Shown here: positions 1 through 13,000 of the stretch, one piece after another
Position numbering within the stretch: the stretch's first letter is position 1
Layout: every line of letters starts with the position of its first letter
Assembly (NCBI GenBank): GCA_024362935.1
Contig: JANCRA010000001.1
Coordinates: 56,303,930 to 56,367,929 of the forward strand
From: Setophaga petechia
Taxonomy: Eukaryota; Chordata; Aves; Passeriformes; Parulidae
Direction: 5' to 3'
Length of the DNA stretch: 64,000 bases
Program-made: the position numbers and the translations under genes
Notes under the pieces: model-generated
Database searches by the model: none
What the model saw: the letters and a program-made list of their open reading frames with translations, nothing else
Told to the model about the DNA's origin: nothing

Positions 1-3000
1 CACTGCATAATAAATGTCACAAACATGCCTCACAGGAGATGGTGAACAAGGAACCAGGATAACTATCGATGAATATCCCCATCAGGACTTGCTCAGGTGG
101 GTGGGTGTGAGAGCTGGTGATCCCTGTTTCTGTCTCCACATCCCCACTGGAAACAATGTCAGTGTGTCATGGCCAAGACCAGGACCATCTGTCACTGCCT
201 GTCACCATGTTGTCTTGCACACTGTCCGCAGCTTTGATGTAGGGGAGACAAAAAGCCCAGCATTTATTTTCATGAAGATATGAGCTGTTCTCATTACCAG
301 AGCTATATGAGGTCTTTCATAAAGTAGAAGTATGTAAGAGTAAAAATAAAAGTAAAGGTTCCTGACTGGAAACATCAGTGATGTGAGGTCCAGTCTGGCA
401 ACCGAAGGCAGGCTCCAATCTTGAGGTGCCCACCTATCCCCTCTATAGGAGTCAGCTTTGGCAGATGTGTAACCAAGAAACCAAATCAATGCTCAAAGCA
501 TGTACTAAAGCTTGTAAGAAGTTGCTTTGAAGCAGAAGTAATTTGGGACACCGTTAGAAAACAGGCAAGATTTGTTTTCCTCTGTAGGAGATGGCAGAAA
601 CAGCAGAGCTGTGTGATTTCCCAGTGCTCTCCCTGAGTGACAACAACTGCAATTAATGGGCAGGATGCTGCCTTTGTGGGTGACACTGTGCTGTAGTGCT
701 GGGGAGGAGGATGCTCCCACCTTCAAACAATTCTTTGTAGGAATGGTGAGCAATTAAGTGTCTCACAGTGAAGGGAGCTAAGTGACAACAATGTGTATAG
801 CTAGGAAGTTGTTTTTTCCAAAAAGAAAAGCAAGTTTTTACAACCAGTGACCTGGCATCAGGATTTTGAATTGTCTGCTTCTATGACCAATGACCTTTCC
901 AAGATTATCACCTCTTAGGAGAAGAACATGGTAGCAGGGCTGGAGCTGAGGGTGGGTGGAGCATCTTTGGAAGTGAAAGGCACTGCCTGCAGGGGCTGGG
1001 GGAGGCTGTGGCACAGCACCACTCCCCTGCTACCACAGTGGGCCTCTTCAAAAGCATCTGAGGTGGCTGAGACAGATCTGCAGCCCTGGGTGATCTCAGA
1101 GTACAACCCACTCTTGAGGGGTAGATTCACAGTCAGCCTCAGATGTGAATCTGTTTCAAAAGGATTAAAGATGTTAATTAATGTAATTATCTCTTTTAAT
1201 GTAGGCAGACATGGATACAGACTCCTCTGAGCCAGAAATACTGTCGTGGAAGGTGTCTCTTCGCTCAGTGGTGGATTTTTGATGTAACATTCATGAACTT
1301 TCCCATCCCAGCAACATGACTCTCAGCATGGTGACCACGCTCTGCAGACCACAGGGCTCAGTGGTGCAAAGGCAGCAGGAATGTCTGACACTGATCTCCT
1401 GGATATTGTCACAAACAAATGGCTTCTTTTGCCACTTCTTGGCGAAAACAATCAGTCTAGTAGATGTTAGGTGGAAGCTCTAGAAAGGAGACTTAGGGAA
1501 GAAAAATCTATTTTTTGTATTGGTATCTCTAAACTTGGGTAGCTGGAGTATGTAGGTCACCAGAAGCTGAGCTTCCATGAAAGGAACAAAGCATTAGATA
1601 TAAGTATATAATTTTAAGAAAAAAAAAAACTTATAAGTAGGTAGACCATAAGATACTCCATCCTGGTTCAAAGCAAAGGTCAATCTATTGCCAGTCTTGT
1701 AGGGACGTTGGCACACACAGAGGTTGCTTTAAGTGATAATTTCCACACTATGGTTTGCAATTTAGTTGAATTTGTCCTTCAGCTTTTTCAGGATGAGTAC
1801 CATTTTTCTTAATAGAACATTTTTCACTTCCTCAAAATTAAAAAAAAAAAGGCTTCTCCTACAGATCCAGTTGGAGTCAGGTCCTTCAATTCATTTCTCC
1901 CAGAGTTCAGCTTTGGTTTGGGAGCCTGCCTGACTGACTCTACAAAGACAAGTTTCAAATAAAAATAATTCATGTAACATTTCTGAGAGTTTTATTGTCA
2001 CCAAGAACTTTTCTTCTCTCAGATCTGGTATTCACCCCACTGACTTTCTGACAGACTTCCTGCTCCTGAAACATTTGAAAAAGGTTTTATTATTAACTTT
2101 TATTCCTTTAATGAGTTCCTTTAATAAGTTTCTCCTTGCTAAATTGGCAGGCCTTCCAGAGGTTTAGCATTTAACCTGTCAGGATTTATGTGCCTCTCCT
2201 TTTTGGGATGGGATTTGTCTTTACTGAGGCCATTTTTACCTGTAGCCACCTTTCTTCTTCCAGTGGCAGACTATGTACACCAACACCAGGTATAACACCC
2301 TCACCAGGCAGCTGCTGTTCCCTCACCCCACCTGAAATTCTTCTCATCTCATGTGTCATTCAGAAAACTGAAAAACAGCCAAATATGTCTAGATTTTTTA
2401 AAATTTATTTTTATAATACTATAATAATGATAAAGATATGTTTCAGATTGGGATTTTGCATTCTGAGTTTCAGTATAGAGTGAGTTTTTATGACTGAGCT
2501 GTAAACCCCCTAAAATATGATTTTATAATGGAAATGCTGACACAACCTTTATATAGCCCCAGCCATAATTTTAGATGATGTGAAGTACCTTATATAGAAA
2601 GCCAAGATAAGTGGATTTCTGCTATAAAGAGTGAGGAGAAGAGGAGAAGTACACCTTTCAGCTAAGTATTTTCATTCTTTGTTTTAATTTTGAGCAAAGA
2701 ACAAATCATATATCTAGAAGAGCAGGTTTTTATAGTCATACTTCATGTTTGTATAAGACTAAATTATGTTTTTAATCTTTCTAGCTACCTAAAGTAATTC
2801 TTCCAGGAATATCACTGTTTCCCAAGGCAAAAATCAGACTTATGCCTGCTATTGATAAATAGGCATTTTCAAAGGAATTTTATTAAAAAACTGGAGGATA
2901 TCACTGGAAATACAAGGGAGTGTTTTCAAATAATACAGCACTCAGAGGAAAGCGTGTTAGAAGTAACAGACTGGATATAATTGAAACTGACCTCATAAAA

Positions 3001-3892
3001 TCTACAATGTATTTTTGTGATGCTTCTTTTCAAGGTCATTTCAGGACAACTGAGGATCTGGGAAGTAATGATACTCATCACCAAACAACACTCAGCGTTT
3101 ATTTCAGCTCTAGACCCAAAACTCTGGATATTTACTTAATGGTTATGTGCAATATCAGAATCCCTTCAGTTGGAAAATCACCATGATAACAACAGAAAAT
3201 ATTAGAACAGGTTACTCTTGTGATTTTCTGTACTTCATTCTTATTTCAAAGTAGATTTTTTCCTAAAAGCAATGTTTCAGTTAAATATTTCAGTTTATTT
3301 TCTTCTTTATGTAATCTTTTATTTAAATTCATAAGGATAGGAGAGGCAAAAGGGAAATGTTAGGCTTTTTTGGTAACATAATGTGCAAGTTGAATTTCAA
3401 GCTTGGATTGCATGGTACTTCTACATTTACCAGTATCTCAGTTTTGGGGGCTGTTCAAGAACACATTGAAAAAAATATCTCTTTTCCCTTAAAACCATTC
3501 AGTTTTACATGTATAAAATATTTTAATAGCAACCTATAAATTGATTTACTTGGTCAGATTTGTGCCTCAGTGACCTTTTCAAGACTGCAGCTTTTCATTG
3601 ATACTTGAGAGCAGAACCAGCTGTGAAATATTGACTGTCCTTATCTTCCTGACACCACAGTTTCTGTCATCAGCTGGGTGGAATTCAAATCCTCTGCATC
3701 ACAGAAGAGTCTGGGCTGCTGATCCAGCCTCCAGCCTCCCCTGGCTGGGAGATTTGCAGAGCATTTTGCCCTCTGCCTCCAAGGGTCTTGCTGAAATAAA
3801 GGAGGGACTTCAAATTGATGCAGCTGAGCATTTGTTTGCCTTGGCCTGAGCAGGTCTTCCCCAACTGCAGTGATAAAAACACCAGCATGCTT
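1..3892. other. unique noncoding sequence
   Basis: No gene, RNA gene or recognisable transposon is visible here on either strand. Open frames are at most about 100 codons and have no recognisable domain, low-bias composition or convincing splice context. The only structure is short A runs near 1620 and 1842 and AT-rich sequence around 2390-2480. It is consistent with intergenic or intronic vertebrate DNA. Confidence 0.7.
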
Positions 3893-4020
3893 CAGAGAGG
3901 AAAAAATGGAGGCACAGAGAGATTATGTCACTGCCCCCAGACTGTGCAGGAAATCTGTGGTGGGGCCAAGAATCGGAGTGAGGCGCTCGATTTCTGCACC
4001 TCAACCACAAGACCTTTACT
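3893..4020 (+). repeat. ancient MIR/L2-like SINE relic
   Basis: The segment follows the order of landmarks in the MIR/L2 3' region: a 'gaggaaa..' start, then 'ggcacagagaga', a decayed 'ttgcccaaggtcacacag' stretch, a 'gtggggccaagaatcgga' section resembling the 'gcagagccgggattcga' part, and a tail resembling the 'ctcttaaccac' end. Old MIR/L2 copies are known at low density in bird and other amniote genomes. The match is from memory, with many substitutions and small indels, so the family is less certain than the general call of an old SINE or LINE tail. Confidence 0.55.
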
Positions 4021-4346
4021 TTCTTCCTCACACTGATGTCACTGGCTCAGTGGCTGGGGAAGAAAGAGTTGAGCTGTGCCAATCAGCTGCTCTCTGGTGC
4101 ACACTGGAGACCAAATACTTCTCCACAAACGTTCTTCCAACCGCTGAAAATTTAATTGAGGGCTGCGTATGTTGACTGCAGCCATGATTATTTGCTTAAA
4201 CAAAGATACATAAAAGAAAATGTTTATTCAAATTAGAACAAACTATTTTCTTCTTTACATGAAATTTCATTTCTTAGGTTTTGAAGCAAACAGATACTAA
4301 TACAAAGCTAGGGGTTTTTTTTCTTGGTTTCAGCATACACTTTTCT

Positions 4347-5213
4347 TGTGGGTTGACACAAGCCCTTAAAAGGCTGGCAAAACAAGCCCTTAAAAAACCT
4401 TCCCTACACCCCTCCCTCTTTCCCAGCTCTGCCTCCTACTCCATTGGCATAAGGAGGCAGGGAATGGAGGTCATGGTCTGGTTATGGTCTGGGGAGATAT
4501 GAGGCTTTTCTCACTGCTCAGGGAGAGGAATCGTTCCCCGCTGCACCGTGGAGTCCCTTTCAGGGAAGACAGCACTCCATGAACTTCTACAACGAGAGTC
4601 CATCTCACAAGCAACAGCTCTCTGCAAATGGCTGCAACTTGAGTCCCTCCCACGGACAACAGTCCTCCCAAAACTGCTGTGGCATGCATCACTCTTCCAC
4701 AGGATGCAGTCCTTCAAGGACAGGCTGCTCCAGCCTGGAAGCAGGGCCCTCTCTAGCACTACATCACAGCCTCCTCCAGGCTCTCCTGCTCTGGTGTGGG
4801 CACCTCCCCCACGGGCTGCAGGTGGATTTTAACATTCCTTGTGGATCCCCCTGGGCTGCAGGGGCACAGCTGCTTCACCATGGTCTCACAATGCCTGCAG
4901 GGGAATCTCACAGGTGCCCGGAGCACCTCCTGCCCCTACTTCTCTGCTGACCTTGGTGTCTCCATGTTGTTCTCATTCCACTCTTCTCTGACTGGAGTTA
5001 CAACTGCACCATGACCTTTCTTTCGAATTCTTCTTAAATGAGTTATCACAGAGGTGTTACCACCACCTCTAATTGGCCCAGTCTTGGCCAGCAGCATGCC
5101 CATCTTCAGAGTCATCAGGGATTGGCTCTGCTGGACATGCTGGAAGCTTCTAGCAACTTCTCACAGAAGCCAACTCTTTTAGTACCAAAACCCAGGCCAT
5201 GCAAGCTAATACA
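4347..5213 (-). mobile_element. avian endogenous-retrovirus LTR, antisense, internally deleted
   Basis: Read on the minus strand, the segment begins with the 'tgtatt..gcatggc' start and then the 'ggcttctgtgagaag..' block that I recall from an abundant bird ERV LTR, probably ERVL-like. It continues through a degenerate TATA-type 'tttaag' near 5031-5037 and a series of related short 'ctgcagcc..' units between about 4520 and 4900, and ends in 'gtcaacccaca' at 4347-4358. The stretch that normally lies between the 'gaagggaggggtg..' block and this end appears largely missing. A 14-bp direct repeat (4358-4371 and 4382-4395) sits at the deletion zone. No internal viral genes flank it, so it looks like a solo LTR. 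I could not find a matching target-site duplication, so the ends are approximate. The family name is from recalled similarity only. Confidence 0.8.
4358..4395. repeat. 14-bp direct repeat, 24-bp period, in the antisense LTR
   Basis: The 14-mer 'acaagcccttaaaa' occurs at 4358-4371 and again at 4382-4395. It lies exactly where the LTR seems to lack much of its 3' portion, so it may be a scar of the deletion or a later local duplication. Confidence 0.85.
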
Positions 5214-6102
5214 ACATTCAAATGCTAATTTATTGTCTCTCCAATTTTGAGTTAATCATAAAACATTCTCACCAGGAAGAAATGTTCCTATATAGAAGGA
5301 TGCTGCAGTTATAGCAGAGTCCATGCTCAGGGCTGGTGGAGCTGAAGATGCACATTTCACTCTGGTCCCCCCAAAACTGCAACACCATCAGCACTCCCCG
5401 GCTGCTCTGCTGCCTGCCAGCACTCCTGTGGGGCTGGGAGAGCAGCACTGGGGCAAGCTCGAGTTTGTGACAATGACTGAAACCTGCAAGGGGCATCAGA
5501 GGTGAAATTACTTTGAAGCAGTGTAAGTTGGGGTGAAACTCTAAAGCTGATGAATTCCTTTTGGGCAGCTCTGCGTGAAATGCTCTGCGAGGTCATGAAA
5601 ACTGACTATACATTTTTATTCAGCTGAAGACAGAGAGAGCTGTCAGGTTGCTGCTACTGAAACATCCAGGTGTGAAGGGAGAGCTTCTGTCCAAGTGTTG
5701 ACAAAGAGCACCAAAAAAAGGAGTAATTATGAAAAACAGTTAAAAATCCTTTGAGGATTGCACCCCTCATGAAAAAAGTAAGAACCTAGGTTCATATGAA
5801 CACTGAAGCATTTGCTTATACTTTGAGATTCTAAAAAAAATGTACAGTTGGCTGACACTACATATTCAGGGAAGTGATATCCAAAATAAATTATGGAGAA
5901 AGGTGAAACTGTTAAAAGCTCTGGGTTATGTGCTAATGGTGCAGGTTTTGCAGAAGACAGACTATAGATATTTCTGACAAAAAATTAGATTACTTTTTTA
6001 CCAATGGACAGGCATTCATTTGCTGAACCAACAGACCAGGGAATTATAGCGGCCTGTTAGACCCAGCCCTGCTCTGCTGAGGCTGTGTGCTCCTCCGGAT
6101 AG
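5214..6102. other. unique noncoding sequence
   Basis: Nothing recognisable is seen. Sequence between 5260 and 5600 is somewhat GC-richer with short open frames on both strands, none resembling a known protein. Confidence 0.65.
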
Positions 6103-6138
6103 TTAGAGTTGGGGTTAGGGTCAGGGTTGGGGTTAGGG
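6103..6138 (+). repeat. short interstitial telomere-like repeat
   Basis: Six hexamers run in perfect register: ttagag, ttgggg, ttaggg, tcaggg, ttgggg, ttaggg. Two are the exact vertebrate telomere unit. Three others differ from it by one base and stay G-rich, and the first carries A for G at its fifth position. The register is kept over 36 bp with no indel. Such short interstitial blocks are known in vertebrates, usually ascribed to telomerase-mediated repair of double-strand breaks or to ancient fusions. The short length favours the repair explanation. Confidence 0.85.
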
Positions 6139-7902
6139 TGTCACTCTGCAGTTTAGGAGAGAAAATCACCTCTCTCTGCCACTCACAGGGGCTAAGGAGA
6201 ACGGGTTCTAGTAAAACTAGTGCCTCCTGTCTGAGTCTAACGTGGTGGTCAGCTTACTCTGGATGAGGTATAGACTTTATTTAAGTAACATCACAGAGGC
6301 ACTTGCTGCTTTGAGCAGGCTTAGTGGAGGAAAGCAATATTTTTCCTTTTCCATCTTCATATATTCTCACATTTCATGGCAAAATACAATGATTTGTATT
6401 GTAGGAGATGGAATCAACTTCAGAAGGATTTGGACTCTATTGGCTCCTATCCTGAAATTCAAGAAGCTGTTTTAGTTTTAAATTGAATAATAATTTTTTA
6501 TTAATTGTATTGATGGTTTTTTTGCTTATGCAATTCTGTCAATACTAAAAAAGTGTGCAAAAGTCTTTTCTACTTTTGCAGAAAGGAAGTATACTTCATG
6601 ACTGTCCTCCTAGAAACAGTATGGAAAGTTTCCAAACTTTTGAGATGCATTAGGTAAAGGTTATTTACTTGGGGAAAAGAACTATATTTGGCCTTCATGT
6701 AAACTGCATAGCTGTGCTGCTCAAACATTCAATCATCTTTATTGTCCATAATATACATAGTTATTAAAATTAATTTATTTTAAGAACAGAGGCTTTTTTT
6801 TCAGCATGGAAGATTTTGATTCTGAATGAATTATGGTGAAAGTAGTACAGGATGAAAGCCTGTACAAACATCTTGTGTTGCTTAAACTGTTTCTAAGTAA
6901 AAAACAGGAAGTTTTAGGCAGAAATGGTTACAAATAATGCAGTCAACCTCTGGTCAACAGTATTTCAGCCCCTTGGTGACCATAACAGTGGCATATTTTT
7001 TTTCTGTGTCACACAAAACTGCAGGTGATGTGTATTTGTTTTTTTCTACTGGTTAAATTATCCTTAAAACCATTATTAACATACATATGATTCTTTTTTT
7101 TAAAGAAAAACAAAATAAAAGTTTTGTTCAGAGATGGGATAAAAGGAGAATTTTATAGTCTTTGGTGGTCTGCAAAACACAGCTAGGATTTGGGGCAGAT
7201 TCTTGGATGCTGATGAATGTATTCCAGGGCTGCAGTAGAAGTGAAGCGTTCGGTAGCTCCCAAGAACAGACTTGATCCTGAAGTCACTGTTTATGCATCA
7301 CTCTTATTCCAATCTGTGGGAGTTTTGCATGACTTATGTGTCAGTCACTTTGACATTTAGCCCAGCTGGCTGAATGATCTACCATGACTATATGGCACAT
7401 TTTAATCAGATTTTTCTTCTCTATACAGTATTTAATCTCTTGCTTTGTTACCTGTCCTCTAGGTAGCTCGTGAATGCCAAAGGCATAACTTGACACATCT
7501 GGATTAGAAAACAGCCTTGGAAGGAGTTTGCTGGCGAGGAATGGCTGGTAGGTGGGTAACAGCTGGAGGGAAAGTCAGCTGGAAAAAGAGACAGGGATTT
7601 CAGCTTTACCTCTGAGGTACATGTGAGCACACCCAAGCTTGGCACCATTCAGCTCCCTGGCAGTACAAACAAGGACCAAGACAGTGGGGTTTACCTTTGC
7701 TCAGAGAAATGTGTGGGCTCAACTGGAATACCCAGAACAAACCACATCAGTAGCAGAAACTATAAGCTGAAGGAAGTGTTTCCTGTGAAATGCTGCTTGA
7801 CAAATCCATACGGCTTCCTTTCTGTGAGATGAACATAGCTTGCAAATCACAAGTGTGTCTACTATAAAATTTATGATTTACCTCATTACTTATCCTTTGG
7901 AG
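6139..7902. other. unique AT-rich noncoding sequence
   Basis: No gene or transposon is recognised. There are short T and A runs and a small imperfect hairpin around 6196-6231 next to the telomere-like block. Confidence 0.65.
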
Positions 7903-7924
7903 TTTTTTGTGTGTGTGTGTTTTT

Positions 7925-7961
<37 letters not shown>

Positions 7962-8053
7962 TTTTTTTTTTTTTTTTTGTTGTTGTTGTTGGAGTTTTTT
8001 TTTTGCTTTTGTTTTTCTTTTTCTTTTTGTTTGTGTTTTTGGGGTTTTTTTGT
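7903..8053 (+). repeat. 150-bp T/G low-complexity tract with long poly(T)
   Basis: Almost every base on the plus strand is T or G. It contains a GT run (about 7909-7920), a 35-nt T run (7926-7960), a 17-nt T run (7962-7978), a TTG run (7979-7991) and then T-rich sequence with scattered G and C up to 8053. Read on the minus strand it is an A/C-rich tract of a kind frequent in bird genomes. No transposon body is recognisable next to it, so a decayed poly(A) tail cannot be shown. Exact run lengths are liable to sequencing error. Confidence 0.95.
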
Positions 8054-9970
8054 CCCCTGGCAGGGGATCTCATTTTCTTAGTTGGTTTGAGGCATCTTGT
8101 TTTATTTGGGCCTCACAGATCCTATGATAGTGCAGCTCATTGATGGGGTGAATGTAACTTTTATGATGAAGTATCTCAAAGGAAAATCTCATAAAGCTTA
8201 GTGAAAAATGCCTCTTCAGCAAATGCTCTTTTTTGTTTGCTGAGAACTTTCTCCACCTGAATGAGAATTAGTGAAAAAACCTCTCAAATTTTCCTTCCCA
8301 GAAAATAGTTTCAGGTTCTTTCCCCATGCACATTCTTGTTGATTGATTGAAATATCTTGCTTTCACCTTCTTGCACTGGTTTTTCCTCTTATTCTACATT
8401 TCCGTGGACGTGTCTCTCTTGTCTCTGTTCTATGTGTATTTTCTTTGGCTTCAGCTTATTGTAGCATTTAAGAACACGTTTATCTTGGAGCACACATGCA
8501 GCCCTGTTTCTCTGTAGTGAGATTATTTATGTACTCAAGGACTTTGTTTAGCCAAAATTTTGCTTTCACTATGCTATTCTATTTAAGAACTGAAATGGTG
8601 TGATAATTTTCATACAAGTTACATCACCATCTTTTTTTTTACATTGGAGACATGAGAATGTCATGGGGCAAGCTTGATAAGCAATAAAATGTCAAGTGTC
8701 AAAACATTGCAATTTGTTTTTAGATGTAGTCTACTTCTGTCAAATTTTGGGTAATATGTCCATAGGTGCTTGAAAAAAAATAAACTATCACTTATAGAAA
8801 AAAAAACCTTGCAGGTGATCCAGAGGACTATTCAGAACTCTCATATAGACACTTATTATAATTTTCTACACCCTCTGTGTCTGACAGGTCTATATAGAGC
8901 TGACAGATGTGACAAAAGACCTATAGGTGACCCATTCAATAAAGCATCTTGCTGGGCAATTAAAATAGCAATAAACAGATGTGCTTAGGTATTTGCATTC
9001 CACCCCATATCTGTCTCTTAGCTCTCTAGAACATTTCTGTAATGGAAATTGTTCAGTTGGAGAAAATATTTAGCATCTTTATTTATTAGGATCGTAAAAC
9101 ATAAGCAAGCACCAAAAAAATTACAAAGACAGTCAAAAAACTCAACACAAAAGTAAGTATCATTTTGTTGTAAATATTTTAAAATATTCCTGCACTGTTC
9201 TTTGGGCCCAAATTCATGATTTTGAGCTCCAAATCAGTGAGTGCAAATTTTAAGTTATTCCCTTTGTAAATCACAGCTTGACCAGCAGGTTTCTCTTGGG
9301 CTAGTAAAACACTTTGGCATTATGTGGTCAAGGGTACCTAAAAAGTGAAAATCTGAGCTCCTTAGTGTGCTCATCCACTCTTTCTTACTGGCATGTGATT
9401 TAGCATGGGCTTAACAGACCTACAACCTTCTTGCTTTGTAGGAGTTATGAATCATGTGAAGTCTGTCTTGAGACTCGAAATCAATCTACCCTTCAGCAGC
9501 CATCAGTGTGTTTTAGTGTTCAAGCTGAGTATGTTTTTTGCAGAACAGCACTGACAAATACATAAAAAGGGATCAGATGTCATGGCAAAAATCCTGGTGT
9601 GCAAGCCCAGCAAGTCAGTACAGCAAATCTAAACGAATCTTCATTTTCCCTCAAATAGAAAGCATTCTGCTCTTATTTTTGATTCCAGGGCCTTAACCTT
9701 GTTACTTCAGTAGAGCAGCATGCAACTAGCAAGTCAGAAAGAAAAACCAAAGTGACCTTCCATCTCTGAAGCAATTTCTTAGTAAAATGAGGTACTTCAC
9801 ACAGACCACTGTGAAAACAAGACAGTTTGGTAAAAACAAGGTTATTTGAAGATTTGCATTAGACCTCTTCATCTCCAAGGAGCCCACCACAAGTTTAATA
9901 TATCAGGATTCAGAAGGCAGAGGAGAAATCACGTTGTTTTACATCTTTTACATGCTTATACACATTAATT
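8054..9970. other. unique AT-rich noncoding sequence
   Basis: Nothing recognisable. Only short open frames occur, the longest about 72 codons near 8770-8988, without domain features. Confidence 0.65.
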
Positions 9971-10004
9971 TACATACATATGCATATACACACATATATG
10001 CACA
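9971..10004. repeat. 34-bp alternating pyrimidine-purine tract (TA/CA rich)
   Basis: Every base from 9971 to 10004 alternates pyrimidine-purine, made of TA, CA, TG and GC steps. It is a decayed dinucleotide microsatellite. Alternating sequence can adopt left-handed DNA, although the many TA steps make that less favourable. Confidence 0.8.
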
Positions 10005-13000
10005 AATATACGTGTGATATAAGAATGTAATTGTTTCCAGCAGGGATATACAAAGCACATACCATTCCTTATCAGATGATTGCCATTTAAGGAGAAGAAT
10101 TAGGAAGGACACCTTTATTCAGAAAGTGTAGCAGAGCTCCAGGCTGACTTGTTCAACAAACTTCTACTTTTTGGGACACCTTTGGGGGAGTTGCTGTTAT
10201 TCCCATATTAAAAAGGATTGAATATTGTGATGAAATGGGATACTGTTATTGATTAAATAAGTCCTCAGAGGCTAAGGAAGTGAGAAATAAAAGCATTAAG
10301 TCAAATGTGTTGACTCCTTTTTTTTACATCTTTCCCTTTATTTTCCCAGCAGACACCAAAAGCACTGTACCATTTTCTGTATAAAACTTGTTTAGCATAT
10401 ATCTCATCACCAAAAAGTTAAGTCATTAGAGGTTCAATACTTGTAATTTAAAATAGCTGTTTGATAACTAAATTAGCTAGCTAATTTCTGCTGCCTCACA
10501 AAATACCTCCTGGTCTGCCTTGCTCTGTCTCATTTCATGCACCCAGGCAGGAAAATATCAGGTGGAAAAGAAAGTGCCATCTGGAATATTTATCTGCACT
10601 GGCTATTCGGGCCTCTTCAGAGAAGAACTCGTGCTGATACGTGGCCATTATATTTTAAACAAAGATATTCTACAGACCACAGATTCCTGTAAATCTCCAT
10701 TACAATTCATGTAAGCAAAATAGAGATGGAGGGTTATACAGATGACTAGGTACTGCAGTGACTTTCTCCAGCATATAAATGGTCTCATACGGTTTGAGAA
10801 GGCCAATTAGGAGCTGAAGTCTCAATTTAAGACACAGTTTTTCTCCACTACCACTTAAACTTTATTAAATATAAATACTTCATTCTCATTAGTGGCTGAA
10901 AAGAGGTTTTATTTTCCAATAAAACATTACAGAAGTCATGAAATCTCAAAATTATGCAGCATTAATATCTCTAGTAGACATTGGAAAGGTGTTTTGTTTG
11001 GTTTTTTTTTTTTCAGAACACAATTCTTGAAAGGACTTGAAAGGACTCTGAACCTTAAGTGGAGGAGTGCATTTAATACTCTAGTATTTACATGGTGCTC
11101 AGTTCTTGTTTGCAGCACCACAATCAGGGTTCTGCAGCCCACTGTGGAAATTGGCTGTGACTCAATTCACCCAGTTCATGCTCTTAGATGACTTGATGGA
11201 CCAACTAATTAAACAACTAGCTTAATTCTGTGGTTCCTGGGCACATCCTGTCCCCTCAGAAGGCTCTTCTGCCCCGCTCAATACAAGGAAGGAAAGCAGG
11301 TAGAATTAGCAAATTATGCATCCCTGAAATGGAGGAGATTCTTTGGTTCCTGGTTAGATTCCTGCATGTTTTGATGCAAAATCCTGTTTAGATAGAGGGA
11401 GTGCAAAGATACAAATCTTTTCTCTCCCTCTTCCTCCAGCCACAAGAGTTTGTTTAACAAGGCTCTACTTTAGGGGAGCTAACTTCTGGAATGCAGGCCA
11501 CCTACATGCCAGAACGATGGCCAGCAGGTGGAGAGACCTTGTTCCAGAAGGATATGATGGCTGGTACCTGCCAAGACTGAGATTTCAGGCAAACCCTTGT
11601 CAATCCTGGCAATGGGCCAGGAGGATGAGTAGCATGCTGTATTGAGGTTAATCCCTGCCCATGGTGTGGGATGTTTTGGTTCCTTTCATAATGAAACTTG
11701 ATTTCTAGAAATTCTAACCCAGACTCCACAGCTGCATGGAGAGCGACCTGGTCCCAGGGATGCTCCATCCAAACTAAACCTAAACTACTTCAGGTGAAAA
11801 ACACCCTTCTCTTTTCAGGTGAAGACTTCCTAACTCTGCAGCAGAGTTCCTCTACCTGGGTGCACCTCCCACAGCTGCACTCACTCTGCTGGCAGCTACT
11901 GACTCAAGAGCAGGGGTCAGTCCCCCTGCATCCCTGCAGCCTGACTCCACAGGCCAGGGGGACACCTCTCCCCTGCCCTGGCCCATTGCCTTCTCACTCG
12001 TTTCAACACACTGCTGGAGTTTCTTCTTTTGCTCCTTGCTCAGCTAGATAATTATTTTTTATTTTTGTGGTAGCCAATGACCATTCCTGTCACTTTTCCC
12101 TCCTTATTTTCCCATTTTACCAGGTGTAGTTTGGCATGTTCAATAGCTGTAAGTGGGCCTGGGTCAGTGTCCATGCCTGCAAGCACAGCTCCACTGACAT
12201 CAGAGTTAGGGACACTATAACAGGATGGACTTGGCCCTGGGGATGCACTGCACCTCCCAAGACTTCGTTATCTCCTTTGTTTGTTTCCCACACAGCTGCT
12301 GCATCTAAACCCAACTGTAAAATCATGTTTAGATCTTATAAAAATGAAATATTCCTGTAGCTCATTCCACAAGGCTCTGATGCTGGAATGGCTTCAGATT
12401 CCTCCTCCTCCTGGCGGTGTCCTCCAGAGTCTCACTGCAAGGACTTGGGGAGGTGAGGCAGTTCGACCTGTGTCCTGGTATTCACCTGCACCCTCTCAGC
12501 AAAAAATACTGTTTTCCTCACACTCTCCCCACCAATTTCTCCCTTTCTCCTTCCAGTTTTAGGAATCAGGAGAAGTAGAAAGGCTAGGAGAAACCAAATA
12601 TATGTATTCTCTGGGTCTTGAGTAGAGAGGAGATACCAAAGAAAATTGTTTGTAAGACTTCCACTTGCAGAATAGTGCAGAATCTCTCTTTATTTTGAGA
12701 CTATTTCAGCATTGATTTTACCAGGGTCACACAAAATTGGGAGGTTGCTAGGTGCAGGGAATCTGAGTTTCTTTCTGCTTTCTTTCAGCAGCAACCAGAA
12801 GAATAAATTTATGTGATAAGTAAATTAAAATAATAAATACATGACGTCTCACATTAGCTTGTGACATTAAAGTGTGAAACCACACATAAAGGAGTGGAAA
12901 ACAAGAAGAAAAATCTGCAGATTTTACAAGACGTGAGAACAGAAAAGGGAGAACAGGAAATTGTGCAAACTTTTATCTCAACTACTTATGACTTGCTCTG

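Noticed and set aside
7747..8143. Lys/Thr-rich (-) and Phe/Val-rich (+) frames of about 80-110 codons
   Set aside because: They are translations of the low-complexity T/G tract, not proteins.
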